Positions 7,756 through 14,545 of a stretch of DNA of 32,738 bases are shown in pieces. The translations under genes were made by a program, and so were the position numbers. This DNA comes from JAVBMB01 sp031552995 (lineage in GTDB: Bacteria > Bacillota > Clostridia > Oscillospirales > Butyricicoccaceae): NCBI GenBank assembly GCA_031552995.1, contig JAVBMB010000024.1, positions 1-32,738 of the forward strand, in the 5' to 3' direction. A model generated the notes under the pieces. It was not told the DNA's origin. It did not search any database and was given only the letters and a program-made list of their open reading frames with translations. Position 1 is the stretch's first letter. Each line of letters opens with the position of its first letter.

Positions 7756-7784
7756 ATTATATTGCATAGTGCCGCCGTTGTCAA
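7756..7784 (-). promoter_or_regulatory. Consensus sigma-A promoter of the rsgA leader
   Basis: On the minus strand TTGACA (7779-7784), exactly 17 bases, and TATAAT (7756-7761) match the consensus perfectly. The only genes downstream on this strand are the short leader ORF and rsgA. Confidence 0.85.
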
Positions 7785-7832
7785 CAGCGCATGCAGGCGG
7801 CTGCCCGGCATAAACGCGCATTATCGGTAAAA

Positions 7833-7873
7833 GCCCACCGGCATGATGAAGCTTCATCCGGCAGGGCGTTTTT
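7833..7873 (+). terminator. Terminator-like hairpin upstream of the C39-like gene
   Basis: Stem segments GCCC/GGGC, CCGG/CCGG and the perfect palindrome GATGAAG/CTTCATC form a long hairpin (7833-7867) followed by GTTTTT. No plus-strand gene lies upstream of it, so it may insulate the next promoter. On the minus strand it is followed by TTTT, and it could be bidirectional. Confidence 0.45.
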
Positions 7874-7905
7874 ATTCGACAGTCATTTTTTTCCGGCATA
7901 CAATG

Positions 7906-7914
7906 TGGTATACT
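7906..7914 (+). promoter_or_regulatory. Extended -10 promoter of the C39-like peptidase gene
   Basis: TGGTATACT is an extended -10 element (TG, one base, TATACT), about 55 bases before the start codon. No good -35 is seen, which is tolerated with an extended -10. Confidence 0.5.
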
Positions 7915-7969
7915 ATCTGAAGCGGTACGCATCAGCGGCGCTTACAGCAGTGCCTTACAGGAGTGTAAT

Positions 7970-8602
7970 ATGAAAAACTATAGATTGTCACAGCCCGAGC
8001 TTATGCAAATCACGGACGGAGAGTGTGAATACAAGGGCGGCTCGCAGGAGTGGTATGCCGACCAGTGGAAACGCATGTCCGGCTGCGGGCCGACGAGCGC
8101 GTCTGGCATCGTGTGGTATATCGCGCGCACGCGTCCCGATATGTCGGGCCTCTGCGAAATCGGCGGCGGCGCCAAAGATGATTTTATCAACGTGCAGGAA
8201 AAGATGTTCTCCTTTGTCACCCCGGGTAAAATGGGTGTCAACACCACCGCGATTTTCACTGACGGTATTACGCGGTACGCCGAGTCGAAAGGGCTTAAGC
8301 TGCGCGTGGCATCGCTCGACGTCACGCCGAAGCCGCTTGGCAGAATCCCGGCCGAAAAGCTGCGCGGTTTTCTAACCGCGGCATTGGAGGAGGACGCTCC
8401 GGTCGCATTCCTCAACCTGTCAAACGGCATGCTGCGCAACCTGGAAAGCTGGCACTGGGTGCTAATCACCGCGCTTGAAGCCGATTCGCTGACAGCGACA
8501 ATCTGCGACCAGGGCAAGGAGCTGACAATCGACCTCGCCCGGTGGCTCGGCACCGCCGCGCTCGGCGGAGGGTTTGTCTCAGCGCTTCCGGCGGCCAAAT
8601 AA
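7970..8602 (+). CDS. C39-like papain-fold cysteine peptidase family protein
   Basis: A 210-residue protein with the layout of small papain-fold (C39_2-like) peptidases. The nucleophile region is QWKRMSGCGPTS, with Gln32 as the oxyanion residue and Cys39 as nucleophile. The histidine lies in SWHWVLI (His162), and Asp180 in CDQGK may complete the triad. There is no signal peptide or membrane segment and no ABC domain, so it is a cytosolic stand-alone enzyme rather than a bacteriocin exporter. The ATG at 7970 follows AGGAG. It stands alone between its own promoter and a terminator shared with the convergent HD gene. Substrate is unknown, and an amidase or transferase role is equally possible. 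Confidence 0.7.
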   Translation: MKNYRLSQPELMQITDGECEYKGGSQEWYADQWKRMSGCGPTSASGIVWYIARTRPDMSGLCEIGGGAKDDFINVQEKMFSFVTPGKMGVNTTAIFTDGITRYAESKGLKLRVASLDVTPKPLGRIPAEKLRGFLTAALEEDAPVAFLNLSNGMLRNLESWHWVLITALEADSLTATICDQGKELTIDLARWLGTAALGGGFVSALPAAK

Positions 8603-8623
8603 ATACAGCATTTTTCCTATAAC

Positions 8624-8661
8624 AAAAAGCCGTGAAAACACTGTGCTTTCATGGCTTTTTT
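8624..8661 (+). terminator. Bidirectional terminator between the peptidase and HD genes
   Basis: A 14-bp stem (8624-8637 / 8647-8660, one G-T pair, 9-base loop) has AAAAA at one end and TTTTTT at the other, so it serves both convergent genes, including the end of the lactate operon. Confidence 0.88.
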
Positions 8662-8671
8662 GTGCGGGCGG

Positions 8672-9187
8672 TCAATCGCGGCAACCGCTGCTTCCCTCGG
8701 CGATATACAGCCTTCGGCAGATATCGCGCCCGGTCGCCGTGCGGAAAATATTATCGTACACATTCGCAACCGACTCTGCCGGATAGTTGCTCTCGTGGAT
8801 ATTAACCAAAAAGTCGGCTTCGACAAGAATCTGATAATCAACGCCGTCTATATTGTCATAGCTGTGATGATGCCCGACGAGATGACATACCCGCTCGACA
8901 ACGGCAGGCGGGTACGAAAGCGCTTCCAGCATGGCGCGCGCGACGGGCGGGCCCTCCCGCTCCTGCAGCGGGCCGCTTGCGCTGCCGTGTTTTTCAAGGC
9001 TTGTCTTTATGCCGATGTCATGAACAATCGCGGCCGCCTCCAGCACAGTCAAGTCGCTCGCGGGTATATTTTCGCGTTCGGCTATTGTCTTGGCAAACGA
9101 CCATACCTTCAAAAAATGCTGCACCCTGTGCGGTGAATCTCCGTCATAATCAATCATTGCCATAATCAAATCCTCGTGTCCGCGCAT
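8672..9187 (-). CDS. HD-domain phosphohydrolase-like protein
   Basis: A 171-residue single-domain HD protein. The metal pattern is His20 (SPHR), His56-Asp57 (VHDIG), the GHHHS histidines 106-108 and Asp125 (EADFLV), as expected for small metal-dependent phosphohydrolases. Related small proteins are often annotated as 5'-nucleotidase-like or simply HD family, and the substrate cannot be inferred here. The ATG at 9187 follows GGAG. It lies 39 bases after larA on the same strand without an obvious terminator between, and a strong terminator follows it, so it is probably the last gene of the lactate operon. A metabolic link to lactate is not evident. Confidence 0.85.
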   Translation of the reverse strand: MRGHEDLIMAMIDYDGDSPHRVQHFLKVWSFAKTIAERENIPASDLTVLEAAAIVHDIGIKTSLEKHGSASGPLQEREGPPVARAMLEALSYPPAVVERVCHLVGHHHSYDNIDGVDYQILVEADFLVNIHESNYPAESVANVYDNIFRTATGRDICRRLYIAEGSSGCRD

Positions 9188-9226
9188 AACGTCACTCCAT
9201 TTTCTTAGAATAGCCGAAAAACTGCC

Positions 9227-10513
9227 TTACATATGCGGAAGCGTATTCGCCCCGCTGGGCATTATATGTGTTTTCAGGTTGCGGCTTCCTTTTATCTCAT
9301 ATACCATATCAAGCGCCTGCGATATGGTTTTCGCCGCCTTGATATTTGTGCGCGCAAACATCCGCGCATCCATGTCGGTCACCATAATCAGTGTATATTC
9401 GTCGCCGTACAGGCTCATAAGATAGGCGATATCCTTGCCGATGGTATAGTCGCCGCGCACATCCTTCTCGCGCTCAAGCGTGGACTCAAGCTTCGTCAGG
9501 ATATACCCGGTATCCTCGCTGCCAAAGCCCTCGGCACACTGCGACGCAATAATAATCGCTCCGCCTTTTTTAGCCGCCGCAATGGCGTTGAACATCGTTT
9601 TAGATGTCTGATACAGATTCATATCCTTCGGGAAGCCTCCCGCGGTTGCTACAACCAAATCAGCCTGCTCGCGGATGGCCACCCTATCCGTCGCGTTTAC
9701 ATAGTCGGCACAGGCGCGGTGGCTTTTTATCAGGTTTCCCGCTGCGGCAAACGCAATTCCGTTTTTGCCTGCAACGACATTCAGGTTAAATGTCGGCCGC
9801 GCCATTGCAACGGCTTCCAGCATATCTTCATATATCGGGTTGCCGTCAAGTATACCGCTTGACGCCATATGGTTTTTGCCGCTGCCCAGCCCTGTGTTAA
9901 ACGACAGCGTGTGGTTTGTCATAATCGTGTCATAGCCGCTGATTCCGGGCAGCACGCTTTTCGGCCCGCCGCCAAAGCCGGCTAAAAAGTGATACACAAC
10001 CCCGCCGGTCAGCACAAGGTGGTCGCACGCCATCGCTTTGCGGTTTAGCCAAACCGGGGTGTTTGCGGTTGTTCTCCCCATATACACAAGATTTTTTTCG
10101 TCGGTGCACACATGGTCGATGACCTTTATCCGGCTGTACACATCATCCCCGACCAGGCGACGGTGCTCATCCTCGGTCTGCGCGCGGTGCGAACCGGTGG
10201 CCGATATAATCAGGATGTCCTCATCCGCCACGCCGCCGCGTTTCAGTTCGGCAATCACTGCCGGCACATAGATGTGCGGCATCTGCCACGCTCTTGTCAT
10301 GTCTGGGATGACAACGCATACCGTCTGCCCGGGCTGCGTCATGTCGCCAAGGCGTGGGCTTGTGATGGGGCTCATCAGCGCCGCTTCTACAATTTCTTTT
10401 TGCGCAAGCTTTTGCTCCTCGCACGGGTTCGGCTCAATAACCTGCAAAATGTTTTCTCCTTCAAGCTCAAACGACTGTCTGCCTTTGCCGTATTTCAGCT
10501 CAAACGTTTTCAT
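9227..10513 (-). CDS. larA: Nickel-dependent lactate racemase family protein (LarA)
   Basis: A 428-residue LarA-type racemase, which interconverts D- and L-2-hydroxyacids such as lactate through a covalently bound nickel-pincer (NPN) cofactor. The residues known from Lactiplantibacillus plantarum LarA (His108, His174, Lys184, His200) have counterparts one position later: His109 (ATGSH), His175 (VVYH), Lys185 (GGGPK) and His201 (MTNH). The substrate-site DMTR motif is at 71-74. The ATG at 10513 follows AGGACGG and is 11 bases after glcD. Association with an Etf-linked lactate dehydrogenase supports lactate as substrate, although LarA homologues with other 2-hydroxyacid substrates exist. The cofactor genes larB, larC and larE are not in the window. 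Confidence 0.88.
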   Translation of the reverse strand: MKTFELKYGKGRQSFELEGENILQVIEPNPCEEQKLAQKEIVEAALMSPITSPRLGDMTQPGQTVCVVIPDMTRAWQMPHIYVPAVIAELKRGGVADEDILIISATGSHRAQTEDEHRRLVGDDVYSRIKVIDHVCTDEKNLVYMGRTTANTPVWLNRKAMACDHLVLTGGVVYHFLAGFGGGPKSVLPGISGYDTIMTNHTLSFNTGLGSGKNHMASSGILDGNPIYEDMLEAVAMARPTFNLNVVAGKNGIAFAAAGNLIKSHRACADYVNATDRVAIREQADLVVATAGGFPKDMNLYQTSKTMFNAIAAAKKGGAIIIASQCAEGFGSEDTGYILTKLESTLEREKDVRGDYTIGKDIAYLMSLYGDEYTLIMVTDMDARMFARTNIKAAKTISQALDMVYEIKGSRNLKTHIMPSGANTLPHM

Positions 10514-10524
10514 AAAACACCGTC

Positions 10525-11922
10525 CTATTCACATACTTTACCCTTGTTTAAAATACCGGCGGGGTCAAACGCGTCTTTAATCCGACGCATCAGCGCGACC
10601 TGCTCGGGCTCATACTGGCGCAGCATATACTCCCTTTTTGAAAACCCCACCCCGTGCTCGCCGGAAACAAGACCGCCCATCTCGGCAGCTCTGGCGTACA
10701 GCAAGTCAAAAGCCCTGTCGTGCCGCGCCTTCCACTCGTCTTCGGGCAAATCATCACGGCAGACATATACATGCAGGTTGCCGTCTCCGGCGTGGCCGAA
10801 ACTGGGGATGCGGATACCCACAAGATTTGCCACCTCGTGGGTATAGTGAATAAACTGCGCCACTTTGCCGCGCGGCACGACAACATCGCACTCATCGATC
10901 TCGCTTGTCGAGGCCTTGATTGCCTCCAAAAGTGTGCCGCGCGCGGTCCAGACAGAGTCCTTGCGCTCCTTTGTGTCGACGATATATACATCCCTCGCCC
11001 CCTTTGCCAGGCACAGCTCGGCAATGGCGGTGTAGTCGCTTTCGACCTGCTCCTTCGAGTCGCCGTCAAAGCTCATCAGGATATACGCGTTGTGCCGTGT
11101 GTCCGGGAATGCCTTGCCCAGATAGTCCTCGGCAAAAAGAATCGTCTCCCGCTCCATAAACTCGATAGCGGTTGGCAGCACGCCCGAGCGGACGATTACG
11201 GGCACGGTGTCTATTGCCGTCTCGATGCTGTCAAAGGGGACAAGCAGGCTGATTGTCTTTTTGGGAAGAGGGATGATTTTCAGTATCGCCTTAGAGACAA
11301 TACCAAGCGTCCCCTCCGAGCCCACTATCAAATCCTTGATGCTGTACCCCGTGCTGTTCTTCACAACCTTGCCGCCAAGCTCAAGCACCTCGCCGGTAGG
11401 CAGCACGACATTCAGCCCGCGCACGTAGTCGCGTGTCACGCCGTACTTGACAGCGCGCATCCCTCCGGCGTTCGTGCTGATATTCCCGCCGATGGTCGCC
11501 GATTTTTCGCCGGGGTCGGGCGGGTAAAACATCCCTCGCTCCTCGACATATTTGCTCAGCTCCATCAGCAGCACGCCGGGCTCTACGGTAACGGTAAAGT
11601 TATCGGTATCAAGCTCAAGTATGTTGTTCATCAGCGTCGTCTCAAGCATTATGCCGCCGTTAATTGCCACGGCCCCGCCGACAAGCCCTGTGCCGGACCC
11701 GCGGGCCACAACGGGTATCCGCTTCGCGCAGGCGTATTTCATCACGGATGCAATCTCATCCTCGCTCTTCACCCTTATGAGTATATCGGGCATACGCTCG
11801 ACCCCGCCTAGCTCGTCATGCGCGTAATCGGGGTTTATCCCGTTGCCGGTCAGTATCCGCTCGCCGCCGACTATTTCGGTCAGCGCGGCGATGTCGGCGG
11901 CATCGATTATCTTATAATTCAT
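10525..11922 (-). CDS. FAD-linked D-lactate/glycolate dehydrogenase (GlcD/LctD family)
   Basis: A 465-residue flavoprotein of the FAD-binding type 4 (VAO/PCMH) fold. The N-terminal FAD domain has the ARGSGTGLVGGA pyrophosphate loop near residue 75 and PGVLLMELS after it. The C-terminal cap has the conserved FGHAGDGNLH segment and the GEHGVGFSKREYM end motif. It oxidises a 2-hydroxyacid, most likely lactate, to the 2-oxoacid. Its place next to etfB and etfA and upstream of larA matches the A. woodii lct operon, where LctD works with LctBC to drive NAD-dependent lactate oxidation with reduced ferredoxin. The ATG at 11922 lies one base after the etfA stop and uses a GGAGGG site inside the etfA end, so translation is coupled. 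The codon at 11964 is rejected. Confidence 0.9.
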   Translation of the reverse strand: MNYKIIDAADIAALTEIVGGERILTGNGINPDYAHDELGGVERMPDILIRVKSEDEIASVMKYACAKRIPVVARGSGTGLVGGAVAINGGIMLETTLMNNILELDTDNFTVTVEPGVLLMELSKYVEERGMFYPPDPGEKSATIGGNISTNAGGMRAVKYGVTRDYVRGLNVVLPTGEVLELGGKVVKNSTGYSIKDLIVGSEGTLGIVSKAILKIIPLPKKTISLLVPFDSIETAIDTVPVIVRSGVLPTAIEFMERETILFAEDYLGKAFPDTRHNAYILMSFDGDSKEQVESDYTAIAELCLAKGARDVYIVDTKERKDSVWTARGTLLEAIKASTSEIDECDVVVPRGKVAQFIHYTHEVANLVGIRIPSFGHAGDGNLHVYVCRDDLPEDEWKARHDRAFDLLYARAAEMGGLVSGEHGVGFSKREYMLRQYEPEQVALMRRIKDAFDPAGILNKGKVCE

Positions 11923-11923
11923 T

Positions 11924-12976
11924 TTACCCTCCGATTCTCTCAAGCAGGCGCGGCAGAACGTCATAAAGATCGCCGATGATGCTGTAGTGCGCCACGTTAA
12001 AAATCGGCGCGTCGGGGTCGCTGTTTATCGAAACAATAAACCCCGAGTTCTGCATGCCGGCGACAAACTGCACCGAGCCCGAAATGCCCACAGTAATCAG
12101 CAGCTTCGGCGCGACGGTGCGGCCGCTCAGCCCTATTTGCAGCCGCGGGTCGAACCAACCGGCCTCAATCAACGGGCGGGTGCATGCCATCTGCGCCCCA
12201 AGCGCATTGGCCAGCCGCCTTACCATTCCAAGGTCCTTTTCGTTCCTCACGCCCCTGCCGGCGGCCACAATCATCTCGGCGTCGGAAATGCTCGGCGCCG
12301 CGGCGCCTGAGCTGACATCGATAATACGTATGCGCGACGTCAATTTGTTTTCGTCGATACCCATCGTTGTGACTTTGCCGTGCGGATTTACCCTTTCCTG
12401 CGCCTTAAAAATCTTGTACCGTACTGTGCAGAATTGCGGTCGGGTGTTTTGCGTCACAATCTGCGCCATAATATCGCCGCCAAATGCGGGGCGAATCTGC
12501 ACCAAATCCGTATTGTCCTTGATTTCAAGCGCCGTGCAGTCTGCGGTCAGCCCGGTGCAAAAACGCGCCGCCACACGCGGGGCAAGCGAGCGTCCGGTGT
12601 TTGTGGCGCCAATCAGAATGCTCGACGGACGAACCTTGTTAATAAAATCCTCAAACGCGCCGGCATACGGCTCGATAAGGAAATCGGCAAGCTTCGGGTT
12701 GTCATACACAAAAACCTCGTCAACACCGTAGCGCAGCAGCTCATTTGCCTCGCCGGCGATACCGCTGCCGATGAAAAGCGCAAAGACCGGCTGGCCGGTT
12801 TTATCGGCCAGCTGCCGCGCCTTACCAATCAGCTCGAATGTGACGGGATGTATCCTGCCGCCTCTGTGCTCGACAAAAACCGCAATCCCGCGCCACGGGG
12901 TTTTGTCGACCTGCGACGCGGCATCCTCAATATATTCAACCGCTCCCTCGCCGTTTTTTACGCACAGGCGGCACAT
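11924..12976 (-). CDS. etfA: Electron transfer flavoprotein alpha subunit, ferredoxin-like N-terminus incomplete
   Basis: FAD-carrying alpha subunit of the Etf that hands electrons between lactate dehydrogenase, NAD and ferredoxin. From residue 25 on it is a complete EtfA: the FxLxGKAR-like region, GLTADCT and the C-terminal FAD domain (VGISGSVQF, SINSDPDAPIF). The only usable start codon is the ATG at 12976, which has no clear ribosome site. Coding-like sequence continues upstream in frame to 13049, reading CPFGAFDY and then ACKMCRLC, the rest of an iron-sulfur extension known in bifurcating EtfA proteins. It meets a TAA at 13052-13054, and the first three cysteines of the first cluster are absent. 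So the gene either lost its extension, starts at a non-standard codon, or carries a mutation or assembly error. Confidence 0.85.
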   Translation of the reverse strand: MCRLCVKNGEGAVEYIEDAASQVDKTPWRGIAVFVEHRGGRIHPVTFELIGKARQLADKTGQPVFALFIGSGIAGEANELLRYGVDEVFVYDNPKLADFLIEPYAGAFEDFINKVRPSSILIGATNTGRSLAPRVAARFCTGLTADCTALEIKDNTDLVQIRPAFGGDIMAQIVTQNTRPQFCTVRYKIFKAQERVNPHGKVTTMGIDENKLTSRIRIIDVSSGAAAPSISDAEMIVAAGRGVRNEKDLGMVRRLANALGAQMACTRPLIEAGWFDPRLQIGLSGRTVAPKLLITVGISGSVQFVAGMQNSGFIVSINSDPDAPIFNVAHYSIIGDLYDVLPRLLERIGG

Positions 12977-13040
12977 CTTGCACGCCGCGTTTATCGACAG
13001 CTTGCCGTTTTGATAATCAAAAGCGCCAAACGGGCAGATT

Positions 13041-13086
13041 TTAATAAGTTTTTAGGCCACGCGTTCGGCACTAAGCGTATTATTAA
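13041..13086 (-). other. Imperfect inverted repeat in the etfB-etfA gap
   Basis: Outer arms TTAATAA/TTATTAA (13041-13047 and 13080-13086) and inner arms TTAGGCC-type (13052-13058 with 13067-13074, one bulge) can form a hairpin. It covers the place where the first ferredoxin motif of EtfA would be expected, so it could be a remnant, an inserted element or an mRNA processing structure. Confidence 0.4.
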
Positions 13087-13104
13087 TTTTCAGACTTCCC
13101 AAAA

Positions 13105-13908
13105 TCACACCCCCAGGAACTTTCTCTCGGCCAGGGCGTCGTATATTACGCCGGCCAAATGCTCTCCGTCACCACTGAACATTTGCCGCTCCCCCGCAGC
13201 CTCCGGGGAGAATATACGCTCTACCTGCGTGGGGGAGCCTTTCAGTCCGTATCGGTTCTCATCGGCGATGTCCAGGTCATTCATGGATAGAACCGTCACC
13301 ATCCGGGACTTATCGTCGCGCAGCTTTGTCAGGCGTTTGTACGACGGCAGGCGGGGGGTGTAAATATTCTTCTCAACCGTAATCAGGCACGGAAGCTCAA
13401 TTTCAATAAGCTCAACCCGCTCATCGGCGGTCATGTTCACCGTTATCGCCGACTGAGACACGCCGACAATTCCGCTGACATTCGCGGCGTGCGGGATATC
13501 GAGGAACTCGGCCATTTCGGGGCCGACCTGGGCGGTGTCGCCGTCGGTTGTCTGCTTGCCGCAGATTATCAAATCCCAGCCGGGGATTTTACCTGCCCCT
13601 TGAGCAAGGGTAAACGACGTCGCCACGACATCTGCGCCCGCAAAGCCGCGATCACTAAGCAAAAATCCCCTGTCGGCCCCCATATAGCAGGCCTCCTCAA
13701 TGGCACGCGCCGCCTGCGGCGGCCCCATCGAAAGGCAAGTGACGCTCCCTCCGTACTCTTCTCGCAGGCGCAGCGCCGTCTCGATGGCAAAGAGGTCATA
13801 CGGATTCAGCTTTGACTCAATGCCGTCGCGCAAAAGCACACCTGTCACAGGGTCGACCTCCACCTTCGCGGCGTCGGGAACCTGCTTTATGCAAACGATA
13901 ATGTTCAT
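13105..13908 (-). CDS. etfB: Electron transfer flavoprotein beta subunit
   Basis: A 267-residue EtfB of the FixA/LctB type, the small subunit that in bifurcating Etf complexes holds the FAD at which electrons split. Typical features are the start MNIIVCIKQVPD, NPYDLFAIE (residues 36-44), the nucleotide-binding GADRGFLLSDR region and the CGKQTTDGDTAQVGPE motif near residue 120. The ATG at 13908 follows GGAGG. It is the first gene of the operon etfB-etfA-glcD-larA-HD. The gap to etfA is unusually long for such a tight operon and holds an inverted repeat. The lactate permease found in the A. woodii operon is absent. Confidence 0.92.
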   Translation of the reverse strand: MNIIVCIKQVPDAAKVEVDPVTGVLLRDGIESKLNPYDLFAIETALRLREEYGGSVTCLSMGPPQAARAIEEACYMGADRGFLLSDRGFAGADVVATSFTLAQGAGKIPGWDLIICGKQTTDGDTAQVGPEMAEFLDIPHAANVSGIVGVSQSAITVNMTADERVELIEIELPCLITVEKNIYTPRLPSYKRLTKLRDDKSRMVTVLSMNDLDIADENRYGLKGSPTQVERIFSPEAAGERQMFSGDGEHLAGVIYDALAERKFLGV

Positions 13909-13972
13909 ATCCGCCTCCTGCTGTCTTTCCGGGGGTTGGTTTTGCCGGTAAAAGGCAATTCAGTTATTTTGC

Positions 13973-14045
13973 ATTATATAATATTTCTGCAAAAAAAGAT
14001 AGCGTGATTCGCTGCAGCGCTTGCGGGAATCAAACAAAATCACGC
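13973..14045 (-). promoter_or_regulatory. Upstream region of the lactate operon: -10 box and inverted repeat
   Basis: A perfect TATAAT (13973-13978, minus strand) lies about 65 bases before etfB, and no good -35 is visible. Just upstream is an inverted repeat GCGTGATT/AATCACGC (14002-14009 and 14038-14045) enclosing the palindrome CGCTGCAGCG (14010-14019). This could be an activator or repressor site for lactate control, but no regulator gene is adjacent. Confidence 0.42.
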
Positions 14046-14223
14046 GTTTCCCCGCTTGCGAAAAATGACGGCTGAAGAGTGGCCGGTCAGGATTCGGCTT
14101 AGCGTTGCCGGATTGGAAAACGCCGCCAGAAGCTGCATCAGCGCGCCGCCGGGGCAAAAGTGCGGCATTTGCCGATAACGACCGCATAAATGCCGGTGTC
14201 TTAAACTTTAATGCAAAAACAAA

Positions 14224-14254
14224 AAATGCCGGGCATTTATAATGCCCGGCATTT
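14224..14254 (-). terminator. Terminator after tRNA-Gln
   Basis: A 14-bp perfect stem (14224-14237 / 14241-14254, loop TAT) is followed on the minus strand by TTTTTTGTTTTT. It ends the tRNA transcript about 25 bases downstream of the CCA end and insulates the lactate operon. Confidence 0.92.
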
Positions 14255-14277
14255 CTCGCTGTCCTTAGACAAAAAAC

Positions 14278-14351
14278 TGGCTGCGGTGCAAGGATTTGAA
14301 CCCTGACAAACTGATCCAGAGTCAGTCGTGCTACCGTTACACAACACCGCA
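14278..14351 (-). tRNA. tRNA-Gln (anticodon CTG)
   Basis: On the minus strand the acceptor stem is TGCGGTG/CACCGCA, the anticodon stem is ACTGA/TCAGT with loop CTCTGGA (anticodon CTG, reading CAG), and the T arm contains GGTTCAAATCC. The discriminator base is G and the CCA end is encoded (14278-14280). The U1-A72 pair fits tRNA-Gln. In Clostridia such tRNAs are normally charged via Glu-tRNA amidation by GatCAB. Confidence 0.95.
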
Positions 14352-14383
14352 ATAGACTGCGCGCCCGGTAAGTCGCACTATTT

Positions 14384-14411
14384 ATTATAAATAAAAAAAG
14401 CCAAGTGTCAA
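14384..14411 (-). promoter_or_regulatory. Promoter of tRNA-Gln
   Basis: On the minus strand TTGACA (14406-14411), a 16-bp T-rich spacer and TATAAT (14384-14389) lie about 33 bases before the mature tRNA 5' end. Confidence 0.85.
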
Positions 14412-14474
14412 GGGTTTTTATCGCGCCGCGCGCAAATATCCCAAAAATCCCTTTTATTACGGCACTGCGCGATG

Positions 14475-14480
14475 TATAAT
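14475..14480 (+). promoter_or_regulatory. Candidate -10 box of the polA operon
   Basis: TATAAT lies 65 bases before the polA start. No convincing -35 is present (best TTTTAT at 14452-14457, 17 bases away). A small GCCGC/GCGGC hairpin follows in the 5' UTR. Confidence 0.4.
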
Positions 14481-14545
14481 TACATAAGAGCCGCCTGAAA
14501 GCGGCAGCGCGCCATGCGCGCGTCAACTGACACGGAGGACAAGCT

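Noticed and set aside
7512..7813. Plus-strand small frames between rsgA and the peptidase gene
   Set aside because: They have no ribosome site and overlap the minus-strand rsgA leader with its promoter and terminators.
10654..11811. 385-codon plus-strand open frame antisense to the lactate dehydrogenase gene
   Set aside because: The opposite strand encodes a protein with all family motifs, and this frame has no recognisable domain or ribosome site.
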